Of a stretch of DNA of 64,000 nt, positions 36,543 through 46,715 are shown in pieces (positions within the stretch are counted from its first letter, which is position 1; the number at the start of each line of letters is the position of its first letter). The notes under the pieces are model-generated. The model was not told the DNA's origin. It did not search any database and saw only the letters and a list, made by a program, of their open reading frames with translations. The translations under genes were made by a program, and so were the position numbers. This DNA is from Coenobita brevimanus (taxonomy: Eukaryota; Arthropoda; Malacostraca; Decapoda; Coenobitidae): positions 11,196,583-11,260,582 of the forward strand of contig CM064670.1 of NCBI GenBank assembly GCA_032717465.1, given 5' to 3'.

Positions 36543-37040
36543 TAGCTATATTTTTATCTTTCTTTATATGCATTTATTATTTATATATATTTTTGGATAT
36601 TGGATAACTACACGATTCACGAACCTAAATTTACTTTTAGAATTCAGTGGAACATGGAATTCTGAGCTCCCGAGAGGTGAGGAACAAAGATTAATACTAT
36701 GTCATCAGAAGGCTAAGAGGAGGCCTGAGACGCAAGAGAAATTGGTATCTAATGTGTTGCGGGTGACGGCTCAGTCTGCTGGTGTGAACGTGGATGTGTC
36801 AGTGAGAGTGGCAAATGAATATATGATGTAGAACAGACGCTGGCAAACGCTGACTGCTCCTTCCCCACAACACACGAGAATCACTCAGTGAAATGAAAGA
36901 GGAGCGCTATATGTGGACTGCCCTGGATATTGACCAGGGTAATGAGAGTGTAAGGGAGAGGTGATAGACGTGACCTCATTTGTGTTAATTACCTGGTGTG
37001 AGGGTGATATGTGGGTTAATGAATGGGGAAGTTGTGTGTG
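36540..37040. other. Spacer, no gene recognised
   Basis: A frame ending at 36831 (ALSO LRVTAQSAGVNVDVSVRV region) has ordinary composition after a splice-acceptor-like TTACTTTTAG at 36622, but resembles no family I recognise. Confidence 0.3.
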
Positions 37041-37044
37041 GTGA

Positions 37045-37080
<36 letters not shown>
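37041..37080. repeat. (GA)n microsatellite
   Basis: About 40 bp of GA. Confidence 0.9.
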
Positions 37081-37085
<5 letters not shown>

Positions 37086-37126
37086 TCTGAGGAAGAAAAT
37101 GGTATTATCTATGAGGTTCCTCTTTT

Positions 37127-37705
37127 GAATAGAAAAAAACAAGAAGCGGTGCCAAGGCACAGCAAACCCATTCCCGGCAGTCATTTTAGTGCTGACGTAT
37201 AAACACAACAGGGTATCTAGTCAAAGATGTCACATATGAAATATGGAGTAAATCAGGAGAAAACTGGCGATTTTATGCCCATTTAAATTTTAAGTCTGGC
37301 CCAGGTGACACTGATCCTCCTATGGTTAACTAGGGGGTGACCCCCCCTGATGATGAGGCATGTTACTGGATGCAGATTTGAAAGATGCACCTTTAGGTTT
37401 TGGTTTCATGTCGATATGACGAAATTGAAAGGAGTTATGGCGAAAAAACGATTTTCACCTGTCCCCGTGTTTTTACATCTGGGGGGCCTATAGCCTGGGG
37501 CCTGGCCCACTTAGGCCCAAAATCTAATCAGATGATCAGAAGGTCATAGCTCATCATCCCTGTAATTATAGTCAAAATCGCACCTGTAGTTTTCGCGTAA
37601 AGTTGTTAACAGGCAGGCAGACAGACAGACAGACAGACAAAAACAAACCGAGTGCAAACTATACCCGTCCCCGAGCCCCTCAGGGGCGGGGACGGGTAAT
37701 ACATC
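37127..37705 (-). repeat. Dispersed repeat C, minus-strand copy
   Basis: Inverted copy of 13486-14048: AGCGGTGCCAAGGCACAGCA, GGGGGTGACCCCCC, GGTGCATC complement, GACA repeats and a terminal CCCGAGCCCCTCAGGGGCGGGG. Subterminal stretches differ by insertions and the poly-A is missing. Confidence 0.65.
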
Positions 37706-38014
37706 TGTTTGTTCCTTAAGGTACCTGCTAAAACACATGTGGTTTTGAAATTACTTTATGTGTATAATGACACATGTGTGGCCGTTGTGTAATGGCAGGT
37801 GAGCGGTGATAGTCTGTTCCCTGAGGCTCAGCACATCTCCTTGGTGCCTCACACATGTCACCACTTCAGGGTTAATGCCCACAGTTCATATTTCACCAGT
37901 GCTAACTCTGTCTTCTTTAGCACTAAAATATCGATATTAAAGGGGGTGTTTGTAAGGAAATGATTCAGTAAAGTCAATTTAACGCAATTCACATCATTAG
38001 ACTGTTCCCTACGC

Positions 38015-38079
38015 CAGCCTGGGATCAAACTCGCGTCCTTTCAAACAGCAGACCAATTCTCCAACCACTTGAGCGTCTA
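38015..38079 (-). other. tRNA-like / SINE-head sequence
   Basis: The minus strand reads GCTCAAGTGGTTGGAG (A-box-like) and, 35 bases later, GAGTTTGATCC (B-box-like), with a plausible T-arm. The anticodon arm does not pair cleanly, so it is likely tRNA-derived. Confidence 0.35.
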
Positions 38080-38167
38080 AGAGGGTCAAGGGAGAGAGGG
38101 AGCCTGAAAAGGTAATATAAAAAGGAATTCAAGCGTTTAATGGTAGAGGGGATGTGAATGGCTATAG

Positions 38168-38170
<3 letters not shown>

Positions 38171-38232
<62 letters not shown>

Positions 38233-38408
38233 GAGAGAAGAGAGGAGAAGAGGGATGGAGAGGAGAGAGAGAGAGAGAGGCCATGTTAACTACGTGCGTA
38301 GTGTGCCAGACAAGGCCCAGGAAATAGACCCACCCTTATCCCTTTCAATCCCTTGGCGTGCTTTTATTCCAGTTTTCGCGAGGCCAGTGTTATGTTTCGA
38401 TCAACATC

Positions 38409-38482
<74 letters not shown>
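38171..38482. repeat. (GA)n at 38171-38280 and (GT)n at 38411-38482
   Basis: Two long dinucleotide arrays. Confidence 0.95.
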
Positions 38483-38484
<2 letters not shown>

Positions 38485-39165
38485 CATTATTTATCCAAGT
38501 TTAATCGAACTTGGTGGAAGTTTTGAGCAGTACCAGGGGGGTTGATTTTTTTTTTTTTTTTTTTTGAAGAACAATTGATAAAAGGTCAAAGTCACAGGAC
38601 TAGGTCAAAGATTAAGCTGTTTTTTATTCGATTTATACCAAACTTGGTGGAAGAGCTGAAGGTAGGACAAGGACGATGGGATTCGATTTGAGAACAATCC
38701 ACCAAAGATCACGGCCACGGGGCAAAGATAAAGTTAGACCCATGCGTCTGTGTGTGAACAAAATAGCTAAAATAGTTTTTATTCAATTTTGTACCAAACT
38801 GGGAGGAAGGACTGAGGATCACCCTTACGGCTGACCTATTGTTGTACCGAACATTAGCAGAAAGGTCAAGTTCACATGGTAAGGTCAACTTTAGCACTCT
38901 TTATCCAACTTAGACCAAACCTTCTGGATAAGTTCAAAGTTAGGCAAGGATAAAGAGATAACACTTTGAGAAAAATCAGTCAAAGGCCAAGAACACAGGG
39001 AATGGTCAGATTTCCGGGTCATAGGGCAAAGTCAGCTCAAACAACTTTGGTCCGATCTAGACCAGATTTGGCGGAAGGGTTAAGGTTTTGGCAGGAATGA
39101 AACGATTCTATTTTGAGAGCATCAGGCAATGATGAGAGTTGCAGGGCAAAGTCAAATGTCATCCC
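38485..39165 (+). repeat. Diverged tandem array, about 125-150 bp units
   Basis: Five units start near 38485, 38620, 38775, 38900 and 39045; each carries TTTTATTC-ATTTATACCAAAC, TTGGTGGAAG, GATTTGAGAACAATC-type and GGTCAAAGTCACAGG-like blocks. The unit is related to repeat D. Confidence 0.7.
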
Positions 39166-39301
39166 TTAACACCAGATGGCGGGAGTGGGTCTTGTGCTCT
39201 GAGTACTCCTCCTTGTGTTTTGTTCCTCCTCTCGCCAGACGATTTTATTCACCTTAGGAGAAACTTTTTGACCTGTAGGAGTTAGATTCAGCCTTTCTAA
39301 T

Positions 39302-39396
39302 AGCTCATTCACTTTAACTTGGTCCAGATTTTCGTTCTTTAGCACCATTTTTCATGTAGCTCTGTGGCAGAAAAAAGACGATGTTGCAGCTCTACA
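39302..39396 (-). mobile_element. 200-bp MITE interrupted by Helitron-like insertion, first half
   Basis: TTCACTTTAACTTGGTCCAG, TGTAGCTCTGTGGCAG and TTGCAGCTCTACA; the copy resumes at 40103 with TCGTTTCCATAGAACTAG. Joining the halves gives the arrangement seen at 4160-4185 on the other strand. Confidence 0.75.
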
Positions 39397-40102
39397 TCTA
39401 ATATACTATAGCAGTATCCATGTGTCTGTGTGCGTGTGTATTTTGGGCAGCTGAAACTACACATTCAAATCGCACCAAAATTGGCACAAAAATCACAAAA
39501 ATTTCGCTAATGTGAAAACACTTGGTCCCATCACGATTGAAAAACTTTTGCTATATTTAATGAGCGATCAAATTTTGACCAAAAAACGCCGCTCCCGGCG
39601 CCCGGTCGGTTGCATTGGCCGAGTGGTTAATATCTCGGACTTGAGTGCGGACAACTTTGGTTCCATTCCGAAGCGAGGTGAGGGCGCCTTTCTTCGTTAT
39701 GGAGGCCTCCTGGTGCACCAAAATTAACAAGAAAATCGCAGAAAATTCGCTGATGTCGAAAAACTTGGTCCTATCTAGATTGATGATTTTTTATTAGAGT
39801 AAAGAGTGATCAAAGTTTGGTTCAGAAAACAGTTCATTCAGTAACGGGCCTTTTAGAAATCGAGTCTACTCAAACCATGTGCCACGACCCTAATAACACG
39901 ATCAATTGGTTAGCTGCAAAAAATCCAAGTGTATAACGTTAGACTAGAACAGGACATTAACGTGACTCAGATTACCTGAAATGATCGCAACGCGCCCGCG
40001 AAACGTGAGGAAACGAGTGTGAAGCACAAGAAAGCGAGCGCGCAGCGCGAGAGCCCTCCGCAGGAGCAAGTGCGAGAGGGCCCGAAGGCCTACAAGGACT
40101 TG
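39397..40102 (+). mobile_element. Helitron-like element (706 bp) nested in a MITE
   Basis: Starts TCTAATATACTATAGCAG after host A and ends AAGGACTTG before host T, with no target duplication relative to the intact MITE sequence at 4160-4185. Insertion between A and T without duplication, a 5' TC and a terminal stem (near GGCCCGAAGGCC) are Helitron traits. The 3' CTTG departs from the usual CTRR. No Rep/helicase is encoded. Confidence 0.65.
39609..39673 (+). other. tRNA-Ser-like relic inside the Helitron-like element
   Basis: GGCCGAGTGGTTAA (A box) and TTTGG-TTCCATT-CCGAA form a recognisable D-arm start and a fully paired T-arm (one G-T). The anticodon loop CTTGAGT would read TGA (serine). 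The anticodon stem is mispaired, the variable arm is only 4 bases and the acceptor stem is not closed, so it is a pseudo-tRNA or SINE head and probably not a working gene. Confidence 0.45.
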
Positions 40103-40200
40103 TCGTTTCCATAGAACTAGCACCATATTCTAGTGCTCATTTCTTGCTACAACTCAGCATTCAAGATTACGAGATGGCAGTTTTAGACTAAGCTAAAGTG
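40103..40200 (-). mobile_element. 200-bp MITE, second half after the insertion
   Basis: ACTAGCACCATATTCTAGTG, AACTCAGCATTCAAGATTAC and AGACTAAGCTAAAGTGAA complete the copy begun at 39302. Confidence 0.75.
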
Positions 40201-40308
40201 AACAGAGCATAGTATCTCTTTAGTGCTCGGGTTCTCTGTCAGGCTGAATAAAATCGTGTGGTAGTCGTAAAACACGTAATTAACATGGAGGGGATAAGTG
40301 CTATACCC

Positions 40309-40511
40309 TTTTATATACCAGCTTGGCCCAAAACTGCCGTCTCTCAATCTTGAATGCTGAGTTGTGGCAATAGATTGGCACTAAAATATGATGCTAGTCA
40401 GAAAGACGTGCTATGGAAAGCATGTAGAGCCTTAGTCTTCTCCTTTTCCTCCCAATGACCTATGTGAAAGAAGCTGCAAAAGAAAGAAAATCTGGGTCAG
40501 GTTAAGGTCAG
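40309..40511 (+). mobile_element. 200-bp MITE, near-complete copy
   Basis: CCAGCTTGGCCCAAAACTGC, GATGCTAGTCAGAAAGACG, CATGTAGAGCCTTAGTC and AAATCTGGGTCAGGTTAAGG in family order. Confidence 0.65.
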
Positions 40512-40634
40512 GGGAGTATATTTGTCATTTATTTTTATCAGCTGCAAAAATCCTCTGATATAACTTAGTACCGTAACTGTCAGTAGGATGACGTATTGCT
40601 CTTATTGATTTATTTAATTCTTTTATTTTCATTT

Positions 40635-41026
40635 CCAGACGATTTTATTCAGTTTACGAGACTTTTCTTTCCTAAATGGAGGGACTGCGTGATAACATCC
40701 TACATTATCTCTCTATTTCTTCTGTGCTCTTTACAGATGAATAAAATCGTCTGGAAACAGTAAGAGTAAAAATACCCATGATGTCCTCGGACTGAATGGG
40801 TTGGCTCCCTGACTGGCACCGAATTTCCCTCGGTTTCAAGAAATCGTCCAGTGTCTGATTTTCGTTACGTAACCGCCAGCGATTTCTCATCTTTGTAAAA
40901 TCATCTGGAGACAAATTGTTAATACCCCATGTTTGCTGGCGTGTTGTTCGGCTGAATAAAGTCCTCTGCCGTCAATTAATTCCCTTTGTTAATGGCTTCT
41001 TCACTTGAGTAAAATCGTCCGGTGAC
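40635..41026. repeat. TGAATAAAATCGTCTGG motif array 1
   Basis: Motif copies at 40635 (inverted, CCAGACGATTTTATTCAG), 40735, 40836, 40892, 40951 and 41007, spaced 56-59 bp in the last four. Spacers differ between units more than the motif does. Solo copies occur near 12385, 16577, 25513, 27013, 29209, 33272, 39236 and 40238. Confidence 0.7.
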
Positions 41027-41074
41027 ATATTTCGTCTTGACAGCTGTTTCCCTCAGCCAGCTATATTCGTCTGA

Positions 41075-41285
41075 CGTGTACTTTAGTTTATACACTTTAT
41101 TTTGGCCCAGATTTTTGTCCTTTTTGTTGCTTATTTTACGTACTTCAGTGGGAGGAAATGAGAGTGCTATCGCTCTACGCCCTCTCCATAGCAATTCTTC
41201 CTGATTTTCACCATATTCTAGCATTTATCTCTTGTCACATCTCAATTTTCATGATGGAGAGATGGCAATTTTAGGGGAAACTAGA
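41075..41285 (-). mobile_element. 200-bp MITE, near-complete copy
   Basis: Reverse-order blocks: ACTTTATTTTGGCCCAG, TCTACGCCCTCTCCATAGC, CACCATATTCTAGC and GGCAATTTTAGGGGAAACTA. Confidence 0.65.
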
Positions 41286-41402
41286 GTAAAAATGGTATCG
41301 TTGTTACAGTAAGCGCTGGTGTAACAATTAGAATAATGATAAAAGAATGGAGGGAAGAACAACACAGACAACAACAGCAGGTGTTGCGAAATATCCGCAT
41401 AT

Positions 41403-41494
41403 AAACAACAACAACAAAAACAACAACAACAACGACAAAACCGCCACCACCACCACCACCGACAACAACAACAACAACAGCAACACTACACTAC
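41403..41494. repeat. (AAC)n/(ACC)n microsatellite
   Basis: Trinucleotide array immediately upstream of the LINE fragment. Confidence 0.85.
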
Positions 41495-41990
41495 ATGGCA
41501 GCACATCCACACACGCCAAGGAACATCAAAACAACACCCAGCACGATATCATACACAAATACTGTCACCTCTGTCCCCTCGTCCGCCTCAAACCAGCTTC
41601 CAGAAGCATATCCATGCTCAAATCACTCGCCGTTCCATTCAGTCAAAGACAACTCACAGCTGCATGCATGGGCTCCTGATATCCACCCTTCCGAATCCTA
41701 CCTCCCTCATGAGGACAGCGTCCACTTGGCCAGGCTGAGATGTGGGCATCATCCAGACCTCTTGAGTTATCAGAAGTGGCTGGATGACTCCGTCGCCGAC
41801 TCCTGTCCAGGATGCTACACAGCACCCCATACTATTGAGCACATTATGGAAGACTGCATTACACACAATCACCGACGCCAACAACAACGTACACTCCTTG
41901 AAAGCTCTGTGAGAAAGCCCTATCTCTGCCGTGGCCTTCCCTAGGGACTAAGGGCTGTTCGGCCAGACTGCCAAGGGAAAACTACTACTA
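41495..41990 (+). pseudogene. jockey-like LINE, C-terminal end with zinc-binding motif
   Basis: A 149-residue frame (41495-41944) ends in the conserved tail of a jockey/I-type non-LTR ORF2: HLARLRCGHHPDLLSYQKW followed by DSCPGCYTAPHTIEHIMEDC, a C-x2-C-x4-H-x3-H-x4-C cluster (C104, C107, H112, H116, C121). The RT domain is missing (5' truncation). The family C-terminus (FGQTAKG-like) continues in another frame past the TAG at 41942, so there is a frameshift. It ends in CTA then CAA repeats from about 41979. A longer relic of the same family is at 44790-46300. Confidence 0.75.
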
Positions 41991-42139
41991 CTAATACGAC
42001 AGCAACAACAACAATAACGACATAAATACCACCACCACCATCACTATCAAAAACAACAACAATGACAAAAGCACCATCACCACTAATAACAACGACAAAA
42101 ATATCACCATCGACAACACCTACAAAAATACCACCACCC

Positions 42140-42170
<31 letters not shown>

Positions 42171-42600
42171 CTACTACTACTACTACTACTACAAAAACAA
42201 CAACAGGCAGACAAAATGCTGGCTGCTGACTAACAATAACTCTTGCCAATTAACGGGGTCACACTACATAACGAGGCTCACAAATAATAGGACGGTAAAC
42301 AACACCAGCAGTAACAACAGTCTTTAAAGCAGTAGCAAACAACAACGAAGACAGGAAGTAGAACAAGTACTGCAATATATTAGTGGGACAGTCATCATCA
42401 TCATCATCATCATCAGCTCCACCATTACTATCGTCTTCATTATCATCATCATCATCATTATCACAACCACCACCACCACCACCCTAATCATCATCATTAT
42501 CATTACACTTACCGGTACCATCACCAGTATCATCACACATTCCGGTACCATCATCACCACCGCCACCTCCACCACCATCATTATCATCATCCTCGTTCTC
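41991..42600. repeat. (CAA)n, (CCA)n and (CAT)n trinucleotide-rich DNA
   Basis: A mosaic of CAA, CTA, CAC and ATC arrays; the first part is continuous with the LINE tail. Poly-valine and poly-methionine frames are artefacts. Confidence 0.85.
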
Positions 42601-42659
42601 ATTAACACGCTGGATGGCCTTCAAGTATTTATCTAGTGTGATGAGAAATTAGGCAACTT

Positions 42660-43200
42660 CGGAAGATGAAGTGTATGAAGTGTGCAGGAGGAAAGAAGAG
42701 TTGTTGATTGCCTGAAAGCAGTGATAAGGAATAGGGAAGTGAGTTGACTGTAAAAGTGACTATGACAGTACTATGAGTCACAGTCTAACGTATGGAGGTG
42801 AACATTGGACCCTGTTGGAAGGACACAAAAATGAGAGCAGTAGAATGAATTATTTGAAACGAACGTGTGGATTTACGTGGAGAGACAGACAGGCAGATAA
42901 GGATGCCGAGTTTCTTTTTGGTGTTGATGTGGATGTGACTGAAAGCGTTAGACGAAATAGTCTTATGTTACGTGATTTAGCTATGTGAAGATGGAGAATT
43001 AGAGACTGACTAGAGGGGTGCATGTGAGTGTATTGGGGGGAGGAGAGGGGGAAGGGGAGACCGAGAAAGAGAATGGGGGATGGAGAGAAGAGATAAATGA
43101 GAGAGGAGTGTGTGAGTTAGAGGAAGGGCAGCCTGATGTCGGAGGAGAAGTTGATTTGTAGCCCCTCTGTTTGTGGCCACCCCTTACGGTATAAGACGAT
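42660..43200 (+). pseudogene. RTE-like LINE, 3' fragment
   Basis: A 71-residue stretch (42773-42988) matches the C-terminal part of RTE ORF2: LTYGGEHWTLLEGHKNESS, NYLKRTCGFTWRDRQ, VDVDVTESVRRNSL, then stops. Downstream is the purine-rich region coding for the basic tail and the conserved end GTTTGTGGCCACCCCTTACG at 43169-43190. The upstream part has at least two frameshifts. Confidence 0.75.
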
Positions 43201-43329
43201 TGGCTTTAAACAGAAAGACAGACAGATTTTCTCTTCTCTTCACATCTCTTGCTTCGTCCCCTCTCATAACTCCGCCCGTACATAAATACTGAACAGCTAT
43301 TAATACTGAACATGTAATTTAATAATACT

Positions 43330-43430
43330 GAACATATAATACTGACCGGCCACGGGGACATCACACACTCCTGCCTCATTCCAACACCCACACTGAACCA
43401 CTCATTCAAACACTTATGTACAGGTGGGGT
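43330..43430 (-). pseudogene. RTE-like LINE, RT motif fragment
   Basis: The minus strand encodes LNEWFSVGVGMRQECVMSPW, aligning with the GLKQGCVMSPWLF block of the RTE copies, then diverges. It is about 33 codons long, an isolated scrap. Confidence 0.55.
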
Positions 43431-43659
43431 CAAGAGTTGTGTCAAATGGAGGTACAGTTCAGTCAGGATTAATCTTCGTATCAGTTCGTGGCACAGTCGG
43501 AGTCAAAAGTTATATCACAAGTGTGTATAATAATGGGGATACGTAAATTCTACTGTCAGTGACTCTCTAAACTCTTGACCCTAACTCTGCTTTCTCTCTT
43601 ACAGGTTCTCGACGCAACTCTTGGCTCGGACTGTACTCTTGCATAAGAATCGCTGCTGT

Positions 43660-44050
43660 AAAAAAAAAAAAAAAAAAAAAAAAACTCTTTACAACTTTCA
43701 TTGATTTATCTTACACACCATATACGATTACACAGCACCTTACATAATCACTCCCTATTCATTCGGTCATATACTTTTCAATTAAATAAATGCCATAAAT
43801 ATCCTGATCTCACAGGCTTGCTACACTACTCCAGAAATGGGTATGAATAATAATAACAACAACAGCAGTGGTAATACCAATACTAATACTAATAAAGTTA
43901 ATACTTCTACACCTACTGCTACTACTACTACTGCTACCACTACTACCATTACTGCTATCACTAATAATATTATTGCCATTACGGTATTATTGATATTATT
44001 ATCATTGTTATATTATTATTATTATTATTATTATTAAACTGTAATGGTAA
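43660..44050. repeat. Poly-A and ACT/ATT trinucleotide repeats
   Basis: A poly-A run at 43661-43684 and AAT/ACT/TAC/ATT arrays at 43840-44036. Confidence 0.85.
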
Positions 44051-44069
44051 TAAACAGCAATTTATATGT

Positions 44070-44479
44070 ATTAACCCCTTTAATACGATGCCATAATTTT
44101 CATTTTTATCGCCAGACGGTTTTCTACATCTTTTGAAGGGTGTCAAGCCAGCCAGGGGTTAATGGAGGCCGTACTTATCTCACTCAGTTTGACAAATCTC
44201 TCTTTAAACAAACGAAAAAAAAAAAAAAATCAAGAAAGCACGAATGAAGTGCAAAAATGTTCTCTAGCTGAAAGGGTTGCTGGAGAGACAAACAATAAGT
44301 GACAACAAGAACAACAACAGCAACAACAGCAACAACAACAAAAGAAGAAAAAGCAACAATGTTTACATTAATATCAACAAACAACATTTATAAAAAGAAG
44401 AATTGGTCTTGGAAAAATACGAATTGGATTCAAAACAATAATACCAAGTAAATATCATAATTACAGTACAAAGAGTAAG

Positions 44480-44536
<57 letters not shown>

Positions 44537-44540
44537 CAGT
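44070..44540. repeat. Spacer, CAA-rich and (GA)n
   Basis: Includes GTATTAACCCC and GCCAGACGGTTTTCTAC (motif variant) at 44070-44130, CAA repeats at 44300-44345 and (GA)n at 44481-44534. Confidence 0.65.
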
Positions 44541-44789
44541 CAGACAGAGAAGGTGATAGAGGGGGTCACAGCAAAATTAAGCTTCCTACACACTCCCCCA
44601 GCCACAGTTCCCCTTAGTGATTATATTCCATTTATAGCCTGTGGATGGCGTTCAATTAGCCCTCTATTCACACGTCTCCTACATCTGTGTGTTGTCTTTC
44701 AACCTACTCTTCTATTTGTCTCTCCAGTCCCTTTTTGATCCTCTTTTAGTCTCGCCACCTCCCTCTTCTTATTCTCTCCACTAACACCT

Positions 44790-45453
44790 TACTAATCACC
44801 TAACGCAACATGCATCTAACGGCATTAACTCCGCGAGACCTTCACAACGTACACTTCTTAAAACAATAGACATTAGTAAAGCCTTACGTGCCATCTCCCG
44901 ACGCAACTAATCACCAGGATCTGCAACACAAACGTGGAGCACAACACAAAACACTGGCTTGCCAACTCTTTGTCAGGCAGAGAAACACACGTCTCATTCT
45001 TAGGCAAGTCATGAAGAACATGAATTTCCATATCGGAGTTTCACAGGCTCCATTCTCGCACCCACACTCTTCAGTCTATACATGCATAATGTTCTCACAC
45101 CACAGTCACCCACAAACATTTTATCATATTCTTATAATATTACCATAATAACTGCACACCATATTGCAGATGCAGCCTGCTCACTGCAGCATGATTACCT
45201 CAGTACACTTCAAGCATGGGTCGTAGACAACAAGCTGACGATTGTTACAGCCAAATCCACCACTGCACTTATCACCAGCGACAATCACGAGCACAGATGC
45301 ACCCTTAACATCACACTTAACAACGTACCTGTGCAACATGCCCACTCCATTAAGAACCCTGGAGTGGCACATGACACTGGACACACCTGCAAGGACCACA
45401 TGCGAGACATCTCCAGACTAAGGATTTCGAGCACGTACAGGGACAGACTTTGG

Positions 45454-45490
<37 letters not shown>

Positions 45491-46300
45491 AAACACTCTC
45501 CCTACTCTGCAAACATATCAGATTAGTGATGCCGTTTTCTTTCCTGGAATGGGCTCCCGTCCAGTCTAATACCCAGAGCAACATCTTACAGACCAAACAG
45601 AAAAATGTTGTGCTTATCATGACTTGCTGCACCAATGCTACTTTTATAATATTTACACTATGAAACTAAGTCTTCCCTTCTAGAGATTTCTCACTATGAG
45701 AGGAAAACAGTTCTGAGCTGCAGTCTGTGCTGAGCACTACAACCCTGTCATTATATGACTGAGCCACACATATCATCTAGGTATATATATAAAACCGCAT
45801 CACGTCACAAACATATCCAATCTCTCTTCGACAACATCCCATCTCCAAAAATTCTTATACCAACAGTGAAGCAACACCTATATGCCCACTTCACGTGCAG
45901 GGCAATACAACTCCCAGATCACAACACTATAGGACAAGGTCCCCCTTCGCTCCTGAATTTATCCCATGGGAAATATCCTTAATACAGTTGATCGAGTTCA
46001 CCTAGCTAGGCTTAGGACAGGTCATCATCCAGATGTCCTCAGTTATCAGCTTAAATTGGGTGGTATGGAATCACAGATGATACATGCCCCACTTGGAAAA
46101 TAAACTCATACAATATAACATACAGTACATAATGGAACACTGCACAGCACATGCTACGATAAGACGTACACACTTCATGAACGATATAGGGAACCTATGG
46201 CATAATCCCATAGGGGCGGTTGCTTATCTGTGGTTGACGGGTCTGATTGGTCAGGCGGAATATGGTAAAGCAGCAACAAGCACCACCTCTCCAGCTTCTT
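44790..46300 (+). pseudogene. jockey-like LINE ORF2, degenerate, RT active-site triad deleted
   Basis: Reading across frames gives IDISKALRAISRR (motif A region), GVSQ...SILAPTLFSLYMHNV, then SPTNILSYSYNITIITAHHI: where this family has ADD before ITIIT, three codons are missing. QAWVVDNKLTIVTAKSTT and NVPVQHAHSIKNPGVAHDTG follow. A (ACA)n array (45460-45490) interrupts the thumb. The C-terminal HLARLRTGHHPDVLSYQL is near 46000 and the end LIGQAEYGKAA near 46260, then CAACAAG. Many stops and frameshifts; clearly dead. Confidence 0.75.
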
Positions 46301-46329
46301 AGACAGTCCATTCGTGTCTAATCCCTGAA

Positions 46330-46640
46330 CTTGTGTCTCCACTTCTCTCCACCTTGTGTCTGTCTCTCCACATGCCATTCCCTTTATCGCTGTTATCCCT
46401 ACTTCCTCTCTCTCTCTCTCTCTCTCTTGTTAGTCCCTCCACTTGTCTCCCAAATCCCAATTTTTTTCTCCTCTCCCTCCATCGGGTGTTTCTTACTCCA
46501 TCTTCCCCCACCCCCCGACCCCGTCCACCTTTACCTTCATCCACTTTTACTTCCATCCACCCCTCTCCCAACCCCCGTCTCCACTTTTTTCTCTCCTCTT
46601 TCTCCCCCCTCTTTCACTAACTTGTCTACCTATACACTTG
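46330..46640. repeat. Pyrimidine-rich low complexity
   Basis: CTCC/CTTCC tract with (CT)n at 46404-46427; sits between two LINE copies. Confidence 0.75.
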
Positions 46641-46675
46641 TTGGTTAATTAGGAACAGCTGTTTGCTTACGCGTT

Positions 46676-46715
46676 GAGAGAGAGAGAGAGAGAGAGTGAG
46701 AGAGAGAGAGAGAGT
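46676..46715. repeat. (GA)n at the 5' junction of the RTE copy
   Basis: Imperfect GA array; LINE homology begins directly after it. Confidence 0.85.

Noticed and set aside
36622..36831. Possible exon after TTACTTTTAG acceptor
   Set aside because: No family resemblance and no matching donor or upstream exon; too weak to call.
40635..41026. CRISPR-like look (short conserved motif, variable 35-40 bp spacers)
   Set aside because: The genome is eukaryotic, the motif is degenerate, occurs singly and inverted elsewhere, and no cas-like genes are near. Treated as a dispersed/minisatellite motif.
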